Shown: positions 25,238 through 33,860 of the stretch, piece after piece
How the letters are laid out: every line of letters starts with the position of its first letter
Position numbering within the stretch: the stretch's first letter is position 1
Assembly (NCBI RefSeq): GCF_000757885.1
Contig: NZ_JQCR01000001.1
Coordinates: forward strand, 1 to 64,000
Length of the DNA: 64,000 nt
Source: Paenibacillus wynnii
GTDB taxonomy: Bacteria > Bacillota > Bacilli > Paenibacillales > Paenibacillaceae
Direction of reading: 5' to 3'
Made by a program: the position numbers and the translations under genes
The notes under the pieces: generated by a model
Told to the model about the DNA's origin: nothing
Databases searched by the model: none
What the model saw: only the letters and a program-made list of their open reading frames with translations

Positions 25238-25905
25238 CGCCTCCGATACTTCAGGTACCTATCCTCGATCTGGTGAACTATCGCACCTACCCGAGTACGG
25301 GTTACTCCTATTTCTCTTGCTGTTTCAGCCTTCGTATTAAACTCCATCAATAGCTTGATCACTTTAATTTGTTGGGGAGTTAGCTTATTTATAAATTCGT
25401 TTACTTCAACATCGCTCAGATCATCTTCATGCTCAAAAAGTTCCCAGTATTCGACTGCACGACCTGAATGGTCATGTACTGTTGCATTCAAGGAAACTGA
25501 TACGTTGTGATTGACTCTCCATAAAGCTTTCTCAGCTGCCGCCAGTGTTGAGTTAAAATAAAGAGAAATTTCTTCGGCTGACGCATCCTGCATTCGTGCT
25601 TTAAGGATTTTCCCTGATAATGCATACTCTCGTGTCGGTGGACGAACAATCGGTAGTTTGTCACGGATATAATCCATTACTTCATTCCGGATTAAACTGT
25701 ATGCCAGCGTCTGCATTGCGCCCTTAGAAGGGTCATAGAAGCGATAAGTCTTTATGAGTCCGATATATCCTTCTTGAACTAGATCATCCAGTTCAACCGG
25801 TAGTTTAGTCTTGTATGAACAACGAATGGCAATGCTGTATACCAAACCCTTGTGTTTTCCGATGAAGTCATCTAACTCCCCGAGGTGGGGATTAACAGCT
25901 ATCAT
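25228..25905 (-). CDS. Phage RNA polymerase sigma factor (sigma-70 family)
   Basis: About 225 residues from the ATG at 25905; a GTG three codons upstream is an alternative. Region 2 is clear (LVYSIAIRCSYKTKLPVELDDLVQEGYIGLIKTYRFYDPSKGAMQTLAYSLIRNEVMDYIR in pieces near 25-85) and region 4 is at the C-terminus (LTPQQIKVIKLLMEFNTKAETAREIGVTRTRVGAIVHQIE). A region-3-like part lies between. The factor probably redirects host polymerase to a set of phage promoters, perhaps together with the ArpU-like protein. Confidence 0.88.
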   Translation of the reverse strand: MIAVNPHLGELDDFIGKHKGLVYSIAIRCSYKTKLPVELDDLVQEGYIGLIKTYRFYDPSKGAMQTLAYSLIRNEVMDYIRDKLPIVRPPTREYALSGKILKARMQDASAEEISLYFNSTLAAAEKALWRVNHNVSVSLNATVHDHSGRAVEYWELFEHEDDLSDVEVNEFINKLTPQQIKVIKLLMEFNTKAETAREIGVTRTRVGAIVHQIEDRYLKYRRRWA

Positions 25906-25930
25906 GTCATTCACCTGCTTTCTATCACCA

Positions 25931-26326
25931 TCAAAGCCAATTTGAAAGATTAACCGTAGCCTTTGGTGTATCAGTTTTAGCGGCTACTGGCTTTACAGGG
26001 AGCGTTTCAGGCTTACGTGGTGTATTTGTAACCTTATCTTCTACTGGCTCTATAACAGGCTCAGATTTGCTATTCTGTGGCTCGAACTCTTGGAAGTCCT
26101 GTCCAAGAATGGCGTACTTCTCACCCAACCCCGGAAACTCTTCAACCAATCTACCCCTGCGATAATACCTCATCAAATCGGCTGTTTTGTCATAGATCCT
26201 GTTGATCTTATCCCGTTCAGCTTGCGGCATATCAGACAACGGATCGTCCAACTTAGCGGCCATATCCAACAGTGCAGCCTGAGCTTTGTCATACTGCTCA
26301 TCGTCTTGAATTAGCTTGCTGCGCAT
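25931..26326 (-). CDS. Early protein between helicase and sigma factor, unknown
   Basis: A 131-residue protein. The N-terminal 80 residues are helical (EQYDKAQAALLDMAAKLDDPLSDMPQAERDK) and the C-terminal part is a Pro/Glu/Lys-rich tail. Its start overlaps the helicase gene end. The coupling suggests a replication-related accessory role, but no motif confirms it. Confidence 0.6.
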   Translation of the reverse strand: MRSKLIQDDEQYDKAQAALLDMAAKLDDPLSDMPQAERDKINRIYDKTADLMRYYRRGRLVEEFPGLGEKYAILGQDFQEFEPQNSKSEPVIEPVEDKVTNTPRKPETLPVKPVAAKTDTPKATVNLSNWL

Positions 26327-27644
26327 GCTCCTTCACCTTCTTATCAAGCTCATATTTCTCATCCTTGGTAAGGTTGATGAAGCGGCCTGTGTCACGCCTG
26401 AAGACCATTTCAAAAACACCAGTACCAATATCTCGACCTTTTGCAATAATCAGTTCTACGATGTTCTTCTTAGGAGTATCAGCGTTGTAGTAATCATCCC
26501 GATAAAGGAATGTGACAATGTCAGCGTCTGACTCAATATCACCGCTCTCACGGAGATCAGACATCATAGGTCGCTTATCCGGACGTTTTTCACAATCACG
26601 GCCAACAGCCGAGATAGCCACCATACAGACATCGAACTCCCGAGCTATACCTTTAAGTGCTTTCGTGATGTAACCTACCTTCTCGTTATTCTTGGTGAAC
26701 TTCTTTTCAGTGTTTAAGAACTGAAGGTAATCCACATAAACGACTAGGTTAGGGAATTCTTTACGTAAAGCCTTGACCTGCCGGCGGATGTATTCCACTG
26801 TAGCTCCTGGAGTGTCATCGATATAAAGATTGCGGCTTACTATGATAGCAACGGCCTTACTGTAGGAATCCCAATCGTTATCCGACATCATGCCTGACTT
26901 AATTCTCTTGTTCTTGATCCCGCCGATAGTAGAAACTAGGCGCTCCACGACCTTCAAGTCCTTCATTTCAAGTGAGAATATTACCGCTGCCCATCCGTCC
27001 TTTGTAACAGCGTCCATGTCGTTAAGAACGTACTGGGTCTTACCCATACTCGGGCGAGCTGCCAATATCTCAAGATCACCTTTCTGATGTCCACCGCTCA
27101 TTTGGTTGATATCGTCATTGGCTGTCTTGGCCCCGGTGACCCCAGAACTAGAAGCTCGATTAATAATCGTCTGACTATGCCCATCGAGGATGGAAGCCAT
27201 ATGAACAGGTCCGCCCTCGTCATCGCCTTTTTGCAGTTCTGTCAGGGCATCTATATGTTGTCTCAGCTCTGCAAGGTCCCCACCGCCATTAGTAGCAATT
27301 TGTAATCCGAGTTCAACTAGCTGCCGCTGTACTCTTTCGATTCGCACTGCCTTTTGGTAATAGCCGAACCCGTCTGTAGTAGGTACCGAATCACGGAGGG
27401 CCATAAAGTGCGCCATCCCGCCGATCTGAGCCAGCTTTGCACCCCACTTTGTAGCAAGGAACACTGGATCAAATGGATTGGACACCTCGCCACTAAAATG
27501 TCTGTGTGCATAGCTGAGTACATTGAATACTTTTTGGTTGTACTCTTCTTCGCTAAAGTCCTCCTTATTTAAAAAGCAGTCATCCATCAAGGTGTGATCT
27601 TTCAGCAGAGATCCGAGTACCGCCCTTTGTGCCTCAAGACTCAT
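26298..27644 (-). CDS. Replicative DNA helicase, DnaB family
   Basis: A 448-residue DnaB-type helicase. Residues 1-130 form the N-terminal helical domain (LEAQRAVLGSLLKDHTLMDDCF). The RecA-like domain carries Walker A ARPSMGKT, Walker B LVVYVDYLQFL and the C-terminal SDLRESGDIESDADIVTFLYRDDYY block. It unwinds DNA at the phage fork. The preceding G39P-like and O-like genes supply loading and initiation, the SPP1-type order. Confidence 0.95.
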   Translation of the reverse strand: MSLEAQRAVLGSLLKDHTLMDDCFLNKEDFSEEEYNQKVFNVLSYAHRHFSGEVSNPFDPVFLATKWGAKLAQIGGMAHFMALRDSVPTTDGFGYYQKAVRIERVQRQLVELGLQIATNGGGDLAELRQHIDALTELQKGDDEGGPVHMASILDGHSQTIINRASSSGVTGAKTANDDINQMSGGHQKGDLEILAARPSMGKTQYVLNDMDAVTKDGWAAVIFSLEMKDLKVVERLVSTIGGIKNKRIKSGMMSDNDWDSYSKAVAIIVSRNLYIDDTPGATVEYIRRQVKALRKEFPNLVVYVDYLQFLNTEKKFTKNNEKVGYITKALKGIAREFDVCMVAISAVGRDCEKRPDKRPMMSDLRESGDIESDADIVTFLYRDDYYNADTPKKNIVELIIAKGRDIGTGVFEMVFRRDTGRFINLTKDEKYELDKKVKEHAQQANSRR

Positions 27645-28002
27645 CAGGGTTCACCTTCAATTTTGAGAAGGTCGCCTGCAGTTGCTCTCTGACATAATCG
27701 GGCATCGGTTTCGCATTCTCCGTTAAGTGATATTCTTCAAGCTCCAACATATCCATCTGGTTCTCAAGGCGTTGTATGTCGTATACCGACTGTGGCTGCA
27801 ACCGATCCTCTCGGATCACATCCGCTATTCGTGGAGCAAATCGTGAGATAGCGATGTGGTCTCTTAAATTGAGCTGCGCTCGAGCATAAGGTATCTCTTG
27901 AAGGAATAAGTGCCATAACTGAATCACTTCTTGGGTAATCTCGAATTCAGGAAATGCCGTTTTGATTACCGCGAGTAAGCTGGAGGTCTCCTCGTTGTTC
28001 AT
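27634..28002 (-). CDS. Helicase loader/inhibitor, G39P-like
   Basis: A 122-residue helical protein in the position of SPP1 G39P, between the initiator and the DnaB helicase. Its N-terminal part (LLAVIKTAFPEFEITQEVIQLWHLFLQEIPYARAQ, read in pieces) matches the loader/inhibitor family. It should bind the helicase and load it at the origin. It overlaps both neighbours. Confidence 0.8.
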   Translation of the reverse strand: MNNEETSSLLAVIKTAFPEFEITQEVIQLWHLFLQEIPYARAQLNLRDHIAISRFAPRIADVIREDRLQPQSVYDIQRLENQMDMLELEEYHLTENAKPMPDYVREQLQATFSKLKVNPDES

Positions 28003-28756
28003 GCGGTTTCCCTCCTCCTTGGCTGAACTGCTTCAGCAGATCCATCTGCTCTTGGTTCTGCTGCTGTTTGTTTTTATAACCGGCCTTCGCCTGATCCTTC
28101 TTAATCCAGACACGCAGCGTCTTGTTGTGGTCCTTCTTATGCTGGCTCGGCTTCTTGTTGGTTTGCCATTCGTCCAAGGCTTCGATAGTATTGTCTACAA
28201 TCTTTTTACCGAAGTCCTCGCACAGCTTGCCGTACTGTTCTTGAGTTAGAAAAACGGTGTCATGAAATTTAATCTTTTCAGAAGGGATGTCCATATCTCT
28301 TATCTCTTCTTTCTTTAGAGTTTTCTTTCTTTCTATCTTGGGTGATGAATTGCCCCCCAAGAGTGGTGAGGATTTACTCCCCTCACTGGTGGTGGATTGC
28401 TCACCCCTAATCTTCTTACTGGGGGGTGAGGTTTTCCCCACCTCTAACCACTGATTAACGTATTTATTGAAGGATAATTTCCGGGAGCTGCTACCGTGAA
28501 AAGGTTCCGCCACTTTAAGTATTTTGCAGTCCAGCAATTTCCTCAGCTCAGCTTTCACAGTTCGCTGATCGCATTGAATGGCTTCAGATAGGAACCCAAC
28601 AGACAGCGCATGTGATTTACGGCCAAACCCGTAGGTGTAGCGCCAGACTATCATGATGATGCGGAGCTGCGTGCCGTTGAATCTTCGCTTTGCCACCTCT
28701 TCCAAAATTCCATGCGCTATTCGGGTGTAGCCGTTGTCCAGATCCAGTCCTGCCAT
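27947..28756 (-). CDS. Replication initiator, O-like N-terminal domain
   Basis: About 269 residues from the ATG at 28756. The first 100 residues form a winged helix of the replication protein O type (GYTRIAHGILEEVAKRRFNGTQ, then VWRYTYGFGRKSHALS). The middle is a low-complexity Ser/Lys linker, and the C-terminal part is charged and helical with an EQMDLLKQF end. It should bind the phage origin and recruit the loader. Origin repeats were not found inside the gene by eye. Confidence 0.85.
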   Translation of the reverse strand: MAGLDLDNGYTRIAHGILEEVAKRRFNGTQLRIIMIVWRYTYGFGRKSHALSVGFLSEAIQCDQRTVKAELRKLLDCKILKVAEPFHGSSSRKLSFNKYVNQWLEVGKTSPPSKKIRGEQSTTSEGSKSSPLLGGNSSPKIERKKTLKKEEIRDMDIPSEKIKFHDTVFLTQEQYGKLCEDFGKKIVDNTIEALDEWQTNKKPSQHKKDHNKTLRVWIKKDQAKAGYKNKQQQNQEQMDLLKQFSQGGGKPHEQRGDLQLTRGNQNGIS

Positions 28757-28770
28757 TCCATTCACCTGCT

Positions 28771-29169
28771 TTAAGAGGGTAAGCTCTCACGCTTTTGGAT
28801 AAAGACACAGATACGTTCAATTAGTCCGAACTTGGCTTGGCGAAAACTCATAAACTGAGTTTCGTCACCCCATTGATGAACAAGCTTAGATACTTCCTTT
28901 AGCACCTGCGCTGCCTGGTCTAACTCGGGTGCCTTCTGCTCATCAATGGTCCGCTCAATGTGTTCCAACAACATCTTCCGCTCATCCTGTAACTGTTCAT
29001 TTTCTTCCCGTAGCCTGCCGATCTCATGATTAAGTTTGCAAATCCCCTGCCCAGCACGCCCGAGATGAGCGAGCATTTCATGTTCCCGGCGCTTGTAGTC
29101 ATCAAGCTGAAGCTTTGCGATGGTTAACTGGTCCAGCAATTTTTTGTTATGAGAAAATATAATTGTCAT
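28771..29169 (-). CDS. Coiled-coil early protein, unknown
   Basis: A 132-residue protein; residues 10-80 form a long coiled coil (LTIAKLQLDDYKRREHEML, then LREENEQLQDERKMLLEHIE). A GGAGG site precedes the ATG. It sits between the metallo-hydrolase and the replication initiator. No family recognised. Confidence 0.6.
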   Translation of the reverse strand: MTIIFSHNKKLLDQLTIAKLQLDDYKRREHEMLAHLGRAGQGICKLNHEIGRLREENEQLQDERKMLLEHIERTIDEQKAPELDQAAQVLKEVSKLVHQWGDETQFMSFRQAKFGLIERICVFIQKRESLPS

Positions 29170-29170
29170 T

Positions 29171-29923
29171 TCAAACCACCTCCAAGTGATAATGTTGTCC
29201 TGCTATAAAACCTCGCTGCCGTAGAGCCGCCTTGACGGTCATTTCTGCCAGCTTGGGGAGATTGTTACTGCCTGATAAGTGTGTGAGGTAGATGTGTTCA
29301 CCACGGCCTTTAATTAGCTTTTGTAAGGCTTCTGCAGTCTGCTGATTGCTTAAGTGCCCTAAGTCACTCAGCACCCGAGCCTTGACGCTATCAGGATAAT
29401 TCGACTCAACAACCATATCTGGGTCATGATTGGCTTCAATGATGTAGATGGAGCCCTCCATCATTTCTAGCATTTCGGAGTCTACCTTTCCGGTGTCGAA
29501 GACTACACAGGTACGCGGTCCATCATCCGGCTCAATCGCGTAGCCTACCGGCTCATATGCGTCATGGTGAGTTTGGAATGGATAAAGGTGTACACCGCCT
29601 AGATCAATCATTTCGTACTTGCCGTACTTTGTTTCTGCCACCCGTTGGAGATCTGATTCAACACCCGAAATCCCTTTCCATTCACCATCTGTTGCCCATA
29701 CGGGAATGCCGTACTTATTCGCCATTGGGAGCCCCTTGATGTGATCCCCGTGAGCGTGGGTTATGAAGATTGCGGCGACCTTATCCGGTCTAATCCCTAC
29801 TTCCAGCAGGCGCTTCTCGATCTTGGTCTTGGCTATTCCAGCGTCGATGAGGATGGTCTTGCCTGATGTTGTAAGAGCGATGCAGTTACCTGCGGATCCA
29901 GAGGCGAGAATATCAACTTTCAT
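29171..29923 (-). CDS. MBL-fold metallo-hydrolase, WalJ/YycJ-like (probable exonuclease)
   Basis: About 250 residues from the ATG at 29923, eight bases after GGGG. Metal-binding motifs are the LASGSAGNC opening, HAHGDHIKGL near residue 57, a later SDLGHLSN block and a final HLSGSN. The pattern is that of WalJ/YycJ-type beta-lactamase-fold proteins, some of which act as 5'-3' exonucleases. The gene is in the recombination module with Bet and the SbcC-like ATPase and no other phage exonuclease is seen, so I infer it makes the 3' tails for annealing. Confidence 0.75.
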   Translation of the reverse strand: MKVDILASGSAGNCIALTTSGKTILIDAGIAKTKIEKRLLEVGIRPDKVAAIFITHAHGDHIKGLPMANKYGIPVWATDGEWKGISGVESDLQRVAETKYGKYEMIDLGGVHLYPFQTHHDAYEPVGYAIEPDDGPRTCVVFDTGKVDSEMLEMMEGSIYIIEANHDPDMVVESNYPDSVKARVLSDLGHLSNQQTAEALQKLIKGRGEHIYLTHLSGSNNLPKLAEMTVKAALRQRGFIAGQHYHLEVV

Positions 29924-29928
29924 TTCAC

Positions 29929-30465
29929 TCACCCCTTAGATTTATGCGAGTTAATAATGTTTTCCAAACCAATCTCCTTCACCAATTTCTCACCTATGGC
30001 ATCCTTTACGGAGTCGTTGATGTGCTTCTTTATTGTCTCGCTGACCTTTTTCACGATGTCGTCTGACATACGTTTTGTCTGTTGATCCAATTGTTTATTA
30101 ATCAACCAATCCATTCGTGTCCAGTTGTTCCCGTAGCTGCTCTCACGGCCTTCATTATCGACCTTTTTGAGAAGCCATGTATCGCACTTTTCCTTGATCA
30201 AGTCGTATATGGTAACGTCTTTCTTTTTCACATCGCCCCACTGGTCAGTAATTGTTACACCTCTCTGGAGGAATTCGGTGTAGGTTTTTTCAACCAACGC
30301 GTCCACCTTAGTGGAAAGTTGCTTTAATGCGTCTGATTCAAGACTACCAACAGCTTTATGTGAGATTTTTTGGACGATTGAATCAACAATTTTTTCCTGT
30401 ATCTTTTGATCTAGCGATTCTTCCTCATCAATCCAATCGATATCTACTGTTACATTAAGCTTCAT
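29929..30465 (-). CDS. Helical early protein in the recombination module, unknown
   Basis: A 178-residue, Lys/Glu/Asp-rich helical protein (KIQEKIVDSIVQKIS, VKKVSETIKKHINDSVKDAIGEK). It starts in a four-base overlap with the preceding gene after AAGGAG. No catalytic motif is visible. Placement between Bet and the metallo-hydrolase suggests a role in recombination or a structural accessory. Confidence 0.55.
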   Translation of the reverse strand: MKLNVTVDIDWIDEEESLDQKIQEKIVDSIVQKISHKAVGSLESDALKQLSTKVDALVEKTYTEFLQRGVTITDQWGDVKKKDVTIYDLIKEKCDTWLLKKVDNEGRESSYGNNWTRMDWLINKQLDQQTKRMSDDIVKKVSETIKKHINDSVKDAIGEKLVKEIGLENIINSHKSKG

Positions 30466-30692
30466 ATCGCACGCTCCTTCATTGTTTTCTCACGCCATTC
30501 CTTATCAAAGGTGCATTTCTTAGCAGGCCATTCGTAATGCCGGCGACCAAGCACGAAAGTTACAAACAACCCTGTAGCCTTCTCGTAGTAGGCACCGTTT
30601 AGAACTTCAACTTTTGGTGCTTCCAAGGAGATAAGATCAGCGCCGCCGAACAGATCTAGTTGCTCTTTTTCGCTTTGCTTTGCGATTACCAC
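30462..30692 (-). CDS. Small early protein, unknown
   Basis: A 76-residue protein starting at GTG inside the upstream zinc-ribbon gene; the reading frames overlap by 56 bases. It contains a short beta-rich core (ATGLFVTFVLGRRHYEWPAKKC). The ribosome site (GGGGG) is close to the start, so the start is uncertain. Function unknown. Confidence 0.5.
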   Translation of the reverse strand: MVIAKQSEKEQLDLFGGADLISLEAPKVEVLNGAYYEKATGLFVTFVLGRRHYEWPAKKCTFDKEWREKTMKERAI

Positions 30693-30843
30693 CGCCCCCT
30701 GTCAGTTCTCCATAACAGCGAGGGCATACTCTTAAGCGTCCAAGATATTCCTCGCGGTCTGGATTTATCTCGCTCCCACAGACCATACAGTCCGGGGAGA
30801 GAGTGTAAATCTCAACAACTGGTATATCAGAGTGGGAGGTCAT
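30637..30843 (-). CDS. Small zinc-ribbon protein
   Basis: A 68-residue protein with CMVCG near residue 19 and CPRC near residue 39, a likely zinc ribbon, followed by a very basic C-terminus (RKAKRKRATRSVRRR). The combination suggests nucleic-acid binding. Its start lies inside the end of the Bet gene and lacks its own ribosome site, so translation is probably coupled. Confidence 0.55.
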   Translation of the reverse strand: MTSHSDIPVVEIYTLSPDCMVCGSEINPDREEYLGRLRVCPRCYGELTGGGGNRKAKRKRATRSVRRR

Positions 30844-31750
30844 CGTCTTGGGCTTGTGCCGCTAGCCGCTCAGCAATGTGAATGTCCATGATTTTCAGCA
30901 GGCCCGTCAGTTCCTTAAGGTTAGGTTTATCACCCTTCGTCTTAACGTTTTCTGCAATATAAGCAGCCATTTCCTCAGGTTCTGTGATTCCTAACTGGGA
31001 GAATTTTATTTTCATATCAGCACGGGCTTGCTTTATACGATCTTCTTCGTTGGGAGTTGTAACTCCCTGATTCCCACCAGGGCTAATAACTTCCGGATCT
31101 TTTGCAGTCGGAGTGATATCCTTCCGCTCGTAACTCGCTATATTCTCTACACTAGGACCCGAGTTAACAAATTCATCCTCAGACACTTCAATACCGTATT
31201 GACGCTTGAAGGCTCGTTTAATTGCATGTTTTACAATCATGTCATCGAAATAATCCTTCCACATTTGACCGTTTCGACCTTTGAGTAGATGTTCGACCTG
31301 ATCACTTCTAACAATCACTAGAATATTTGGCATTCCTTCACGGTAAGCGATACAATATGCCCCCACTGTCTTACCAGGACTCATTATGTTGGGTTCGTGT
31401 TCAACTTCTCCAGTGGCAACATTAGCTTTAAACATGTCGTTCTCTCTAACTTCGGAAGCAATAAATCCTTTATATTGCGGGTGAGACTTTGCGAGTGACA
31501 CAATGCCTTCTACTGCAATTTGCATACTCATTACCGGGCCGTCTTTGCCGTTGTATACAATGCAGTAAATTTGATTAAGGAAAGGGTCAAGGCCAGTACG
31601 GACACAGGTTTGTACGAATAATGCGAATTGCTCATTGCTAGTGCCTTTTGCGATCGTGGATTTGAGGGTATCGAGGTGTTTTTGAGTGTAGGAGCCTACA
31701 ACAGCCACCTCATCTTGTACTGCTTGGATCTGCGTATTTGGTTTAGTCAT
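30827..31750 (-). CDS. Bet/RecT-type single-strand annealing recombinase
   Basis: A 307-residue annealase of the Bet group. Residues 27-70 (LKSTIAKGTSNEQFALFVQTCVRTGLDPFLNQIYCI, in pieces) and the MSMQIAVEGIVSLAKSHPQYKGF block near 85-107 match the Bet core. The C-terminus is acidic and ends DDDLPL, similar to an SSB tip. It anneals complementary single strands during phage recombination and works with an exonuclease, here probably the metallo-hydrolase gene downstream. A GGAGG site precedes the ATG. Confidence 0.9.
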   Translation of the reverse strand: MTKPNTQIQAVQDEVAVVGSYTQKHLDTLKSTIAKGTSNEQFALFVQTCVRTGLDPFLNQIYCIVYNGKDGPVMSMQIAVEGIVSLAKSHPQYKGFIASEVRENDMFKANVATGEVEHEPNIMSPGKTVGAYCIAYREGMPNILVIVRSDQVEHLLKGRNGQMWKDYFDDMIVKHAIKRAFKRQYGIEVSEDEFVNSGPSVENIASYERKDITPTAKDPEVISPGGNQGVTTPNEEDRIKQARADMKIKFSQLGITEPEEMAAYIAENVKTKGDKPNLKELTGLLKIMDIHIAERLAAQAQDDDLPL

Positions 31751-31753
31751 CTA

Positions 31754-31945
31754 TTATTTGCCTCCTGTCGGTTTTAAGTGAGCTGCGAAGTAAGATCCAT
31801 CCTTAAGGATGTGGTGGTCATAATAAGCACCGGGAACTGTGATGATGATCTCTTTCTCATCTTCGAAGTAAGGAGTTACTGTCTGACCTTCAAAGAGCTT
31901 GTTTCCTGGATCGGACTGAATAACGGTGTATGATTTGGGTTTCAT
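31754..31945 (-). CDS. Small early protein, unknown
   Basis: I start this at the ATG at 31945, ten bases after GGAGG, giving 63 residues beginning MKPKSYTVIQSD. It is beta-rich with an EIIITVPGAYYDHHI segment. The frame is open to another ATG seven codons upstream that overlaps the ribosome site. Function unknown. Confidence 0.6.
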   Translation of the reverse strand: MKPKSYTVIQSDPGNKLFEGQTVTPYFEDEKEIIITVPGAYYDHHILKDGSYFAAHLKPTGGK

Positions 31946-31980
31946 ATGATGATTGCCTCCATTCAAGGTATAAGTGCAGT

Positions 31981-32238
31981 TTATTGATGGCTCAGAAAGG
32001 CGATAAAGATCGGCAGCGCCTTGCGCTCTTTACGGGAGAGGATAGTCCCAAACTCTTTCTTGATGGCAGTAGCAACAACGGAAGGACCAAGATTGCCAGG
32101 TACATAAGCTTTCTTCGTGGACTTTTCATGCTTGAACTGGCGGCGGGACTTAGCAACAGCGAAATCACGGGCAGCACCAGCTTGAAGTGCAGCGATAAGA
32201 GCAGAGTGTTTATTGGTGATACGGAATTTAATTGTCAT
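31981..32238 (-). CDS. Small basic early protein, unknown
   Basis: An 85-residue basic protein (ITNKHSALIAALQAGAARDFAVAKSRRQFKHE). GGAGG lies nine bases before the ATG. It is placed between the SbcC-like ATPase and the next small gene, and its start overlaps the ATPase end. No family recognised. Confidence 0.6.
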   Translation of the reverse strand: MTIKFRITNKHSALIAALQAGAARDFAVAKSRRQFKHEKSTKKAYVPGNLGPSVVATAIKKEFGTILSRKERKALPIFIAFLSHQ

Positions 32239-33799
32239 GGGAAGACTCCTCCAATTTGATACCTAATTTTTGATTCTCAACAGCTCTGACAAGGATCAAC
32301 TGTCCTGCAGGCTGACCGATTCGGAATACACTCTCCGAGTCATCTACAGCCAGTGGTGCAATAATGTCGCCCATCTTACTGAGGACTGCCGCCAGCTCAA
32401 TACCAGCATGAGCACGTTCGGAACGTGAGAGTTTGCTGTAAGGCTTGCCATCGCGTTCGATTTCAAAGTTAGGCTGTGGATCACCGCCGCCTTTAAGCTC
32501 TTTGAATAGGCTAATGGTCAGTGTGGTGAACATGTCTTGAACCTTAGCAGCTTGTAATTCTGCTTCCTTGGCCTCGTAAGCTTTCAGAGCGTCAAGGATA
32601 AAGATGCTGTCGTTACGGCTGGAGAGTGTGTCTAGCTCTTCAGTACGGGCTTTGTCCAGATCAGCTATAAGAGGATTGCGGACATTGTGCGCATGGATTG
32701 TGTCTGCTGTTGCGTCTCGTTTCAATTCGAGTGAGTTACGTTCAGCGATCAGCTCCGTAACATCAATCAGTTCCACTGCAGCCAGTTCTGCCTCTACTGC
32801 TTCGCGCTCCGTTACTGCCTGCCCATGCTCGGTACGTAATGGTAGTTTTCGAGCTTCTTTGCTGGCCGTGACAGCCTCCACAGACTCAGGATCAAGTGGA
32901 CGTTTGCATGTCGGGCATTCCTCTGCGATTTCTTCCCCGTGAACTTTGAAGTACCGCGCCTTTGCTGCCGCTACCTTTGCCCGGGCTGCTTCGAGCTTAC
33001 TTTCCAGTACCATCCGTTTCCGCTTAGGCTCATATGCAAGCTCTATCTTTTCTTGAAGTGTTCTGATTTGTAATAGAAGGGCGGAGTCTTCAGCTCTCAC
33101 AGCCTCAATATCAGCAGGAGCTTCTGGGAGCTTAAGTAACTGACCTTCCAGTGCTTCAACCTTACCCTGAGCCCGTTTAAAGGCCGTGTCCTTATCGTTC
33201 TTATTCTTGGTGTGAATGTCTTTCAGTTGAGGCCGTGTATGCTTCTTGGTGAGCTCCTGCAGCTTTGAGGCTTGGGGATTAAGTACGATGTCCTTTTGCT
33301 TCTGGTCAGGAGTTAACCGACTCATTTCCGCAAATACTTCCTTAGCAGCTGGGGCTGTGGTGAATCTCATCATTAGTTCACGTTGCTTGCTCCAATGAAG
33401 AGTGAAGAAGTAAGTAGGGTTATAAAGGGATAAGAACAGGTCTTTCTCGAATAGGGATTTCACAAGCTCATCGAATTCACCGGATTTGGTAGGGACCTCG
33501 TTAATGTAGAAAGTGTTCTTGCCTTTCTCGATGCCGCGTCCTAGCATAAATTGCTTGTCGTCCACCTGAAGGAGTATTTCAGCCTTCACCAGATCAAATT
33601 TATAGTTGGTAGGTGTTGGATCAAGCTTGCTGCCCAGCGTATCCGTGCCGTACAATACCCATGAGGGCATTTCGAGAATGCTTGACTTGCCTTTTGCATT
33701 GTCTCCCGTGATCTCTGTTCTCTCGCCAAAGGTAACTACGAGATCGCGGTGAGCTTTAAAGCAGTGTGCGTTGACGGATAATAATTTGATGTGTGGCAT
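32228..33799 (-). CDS. SbcC/Rad50-like AAA ATPase with zinc hook
   Basis: A 523-residue protein. The N-terminal ATPase lobe carries Walker A GDNAKGKSS at residues 32-40. A long coiled coil spans about 170-400, interrupted near residue 295 by the zinc-hook motif CPTCKRP. The C-terminal lobe has the signature LSRSERAHAGIEL and the PLAVDDSES Walker B/D-loop. It is about half the length of cellular SbcC. It leads the recombination module, ahead of Bet and the WalJ-like enzyme. No SbcD-type nuclease is nearby. Confidence 0.85.
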   Translation of the reverse strand: MPHIKLLSVNAHCFKAHRDLVVTFGERTEITGDNAKGKSSILEMPSWVLYGTDTLGSKLDPTPTNYKFDLVKAEILLQVDDKQFMLGRGIEKGKNTFYINEVPTKSGEFDELVKSLFEKDLFLSLYNPTYFFTLHWSKQRELMMRFTTAPAAKEVFAEMSRLTPDQKQKDIVLNPQASKLQELTKKHTRPQLKDIHTKNKNDKDTAFKRAQGKVEALEGQLLKLPEAPADIEAVRAEDSALLLQIRTLQEKIELAYEPKRKRMVLESKLEAARAKVAAAKARYFKVHGEEIAEECPTCKRPLDPESVEAVTASKEARKLPLRTEHGQAVTEREAVEAELAAVELIDVTELIAERNSLELKRDATADTIHAHNVRNPLIADLDKARTEELDTLSSRNDSIFILDALKAYEAKEAELQAAKVQDMFTTLTISLFKELKGGGDPQPNFEIERDGKPYSKLSRSERAHAGIELAAVLSKMGDIIAPLAVDDSESVFRIGQPAGQLILVRAVENQKLGIKLEESSHDN

Positions 33800-33860
33800 G
33801 CGTTATTTACCTCGCTTTCAGCTGAATTTGTGCTCAAAACCCCGTTTTTGGCAAAAAAAA

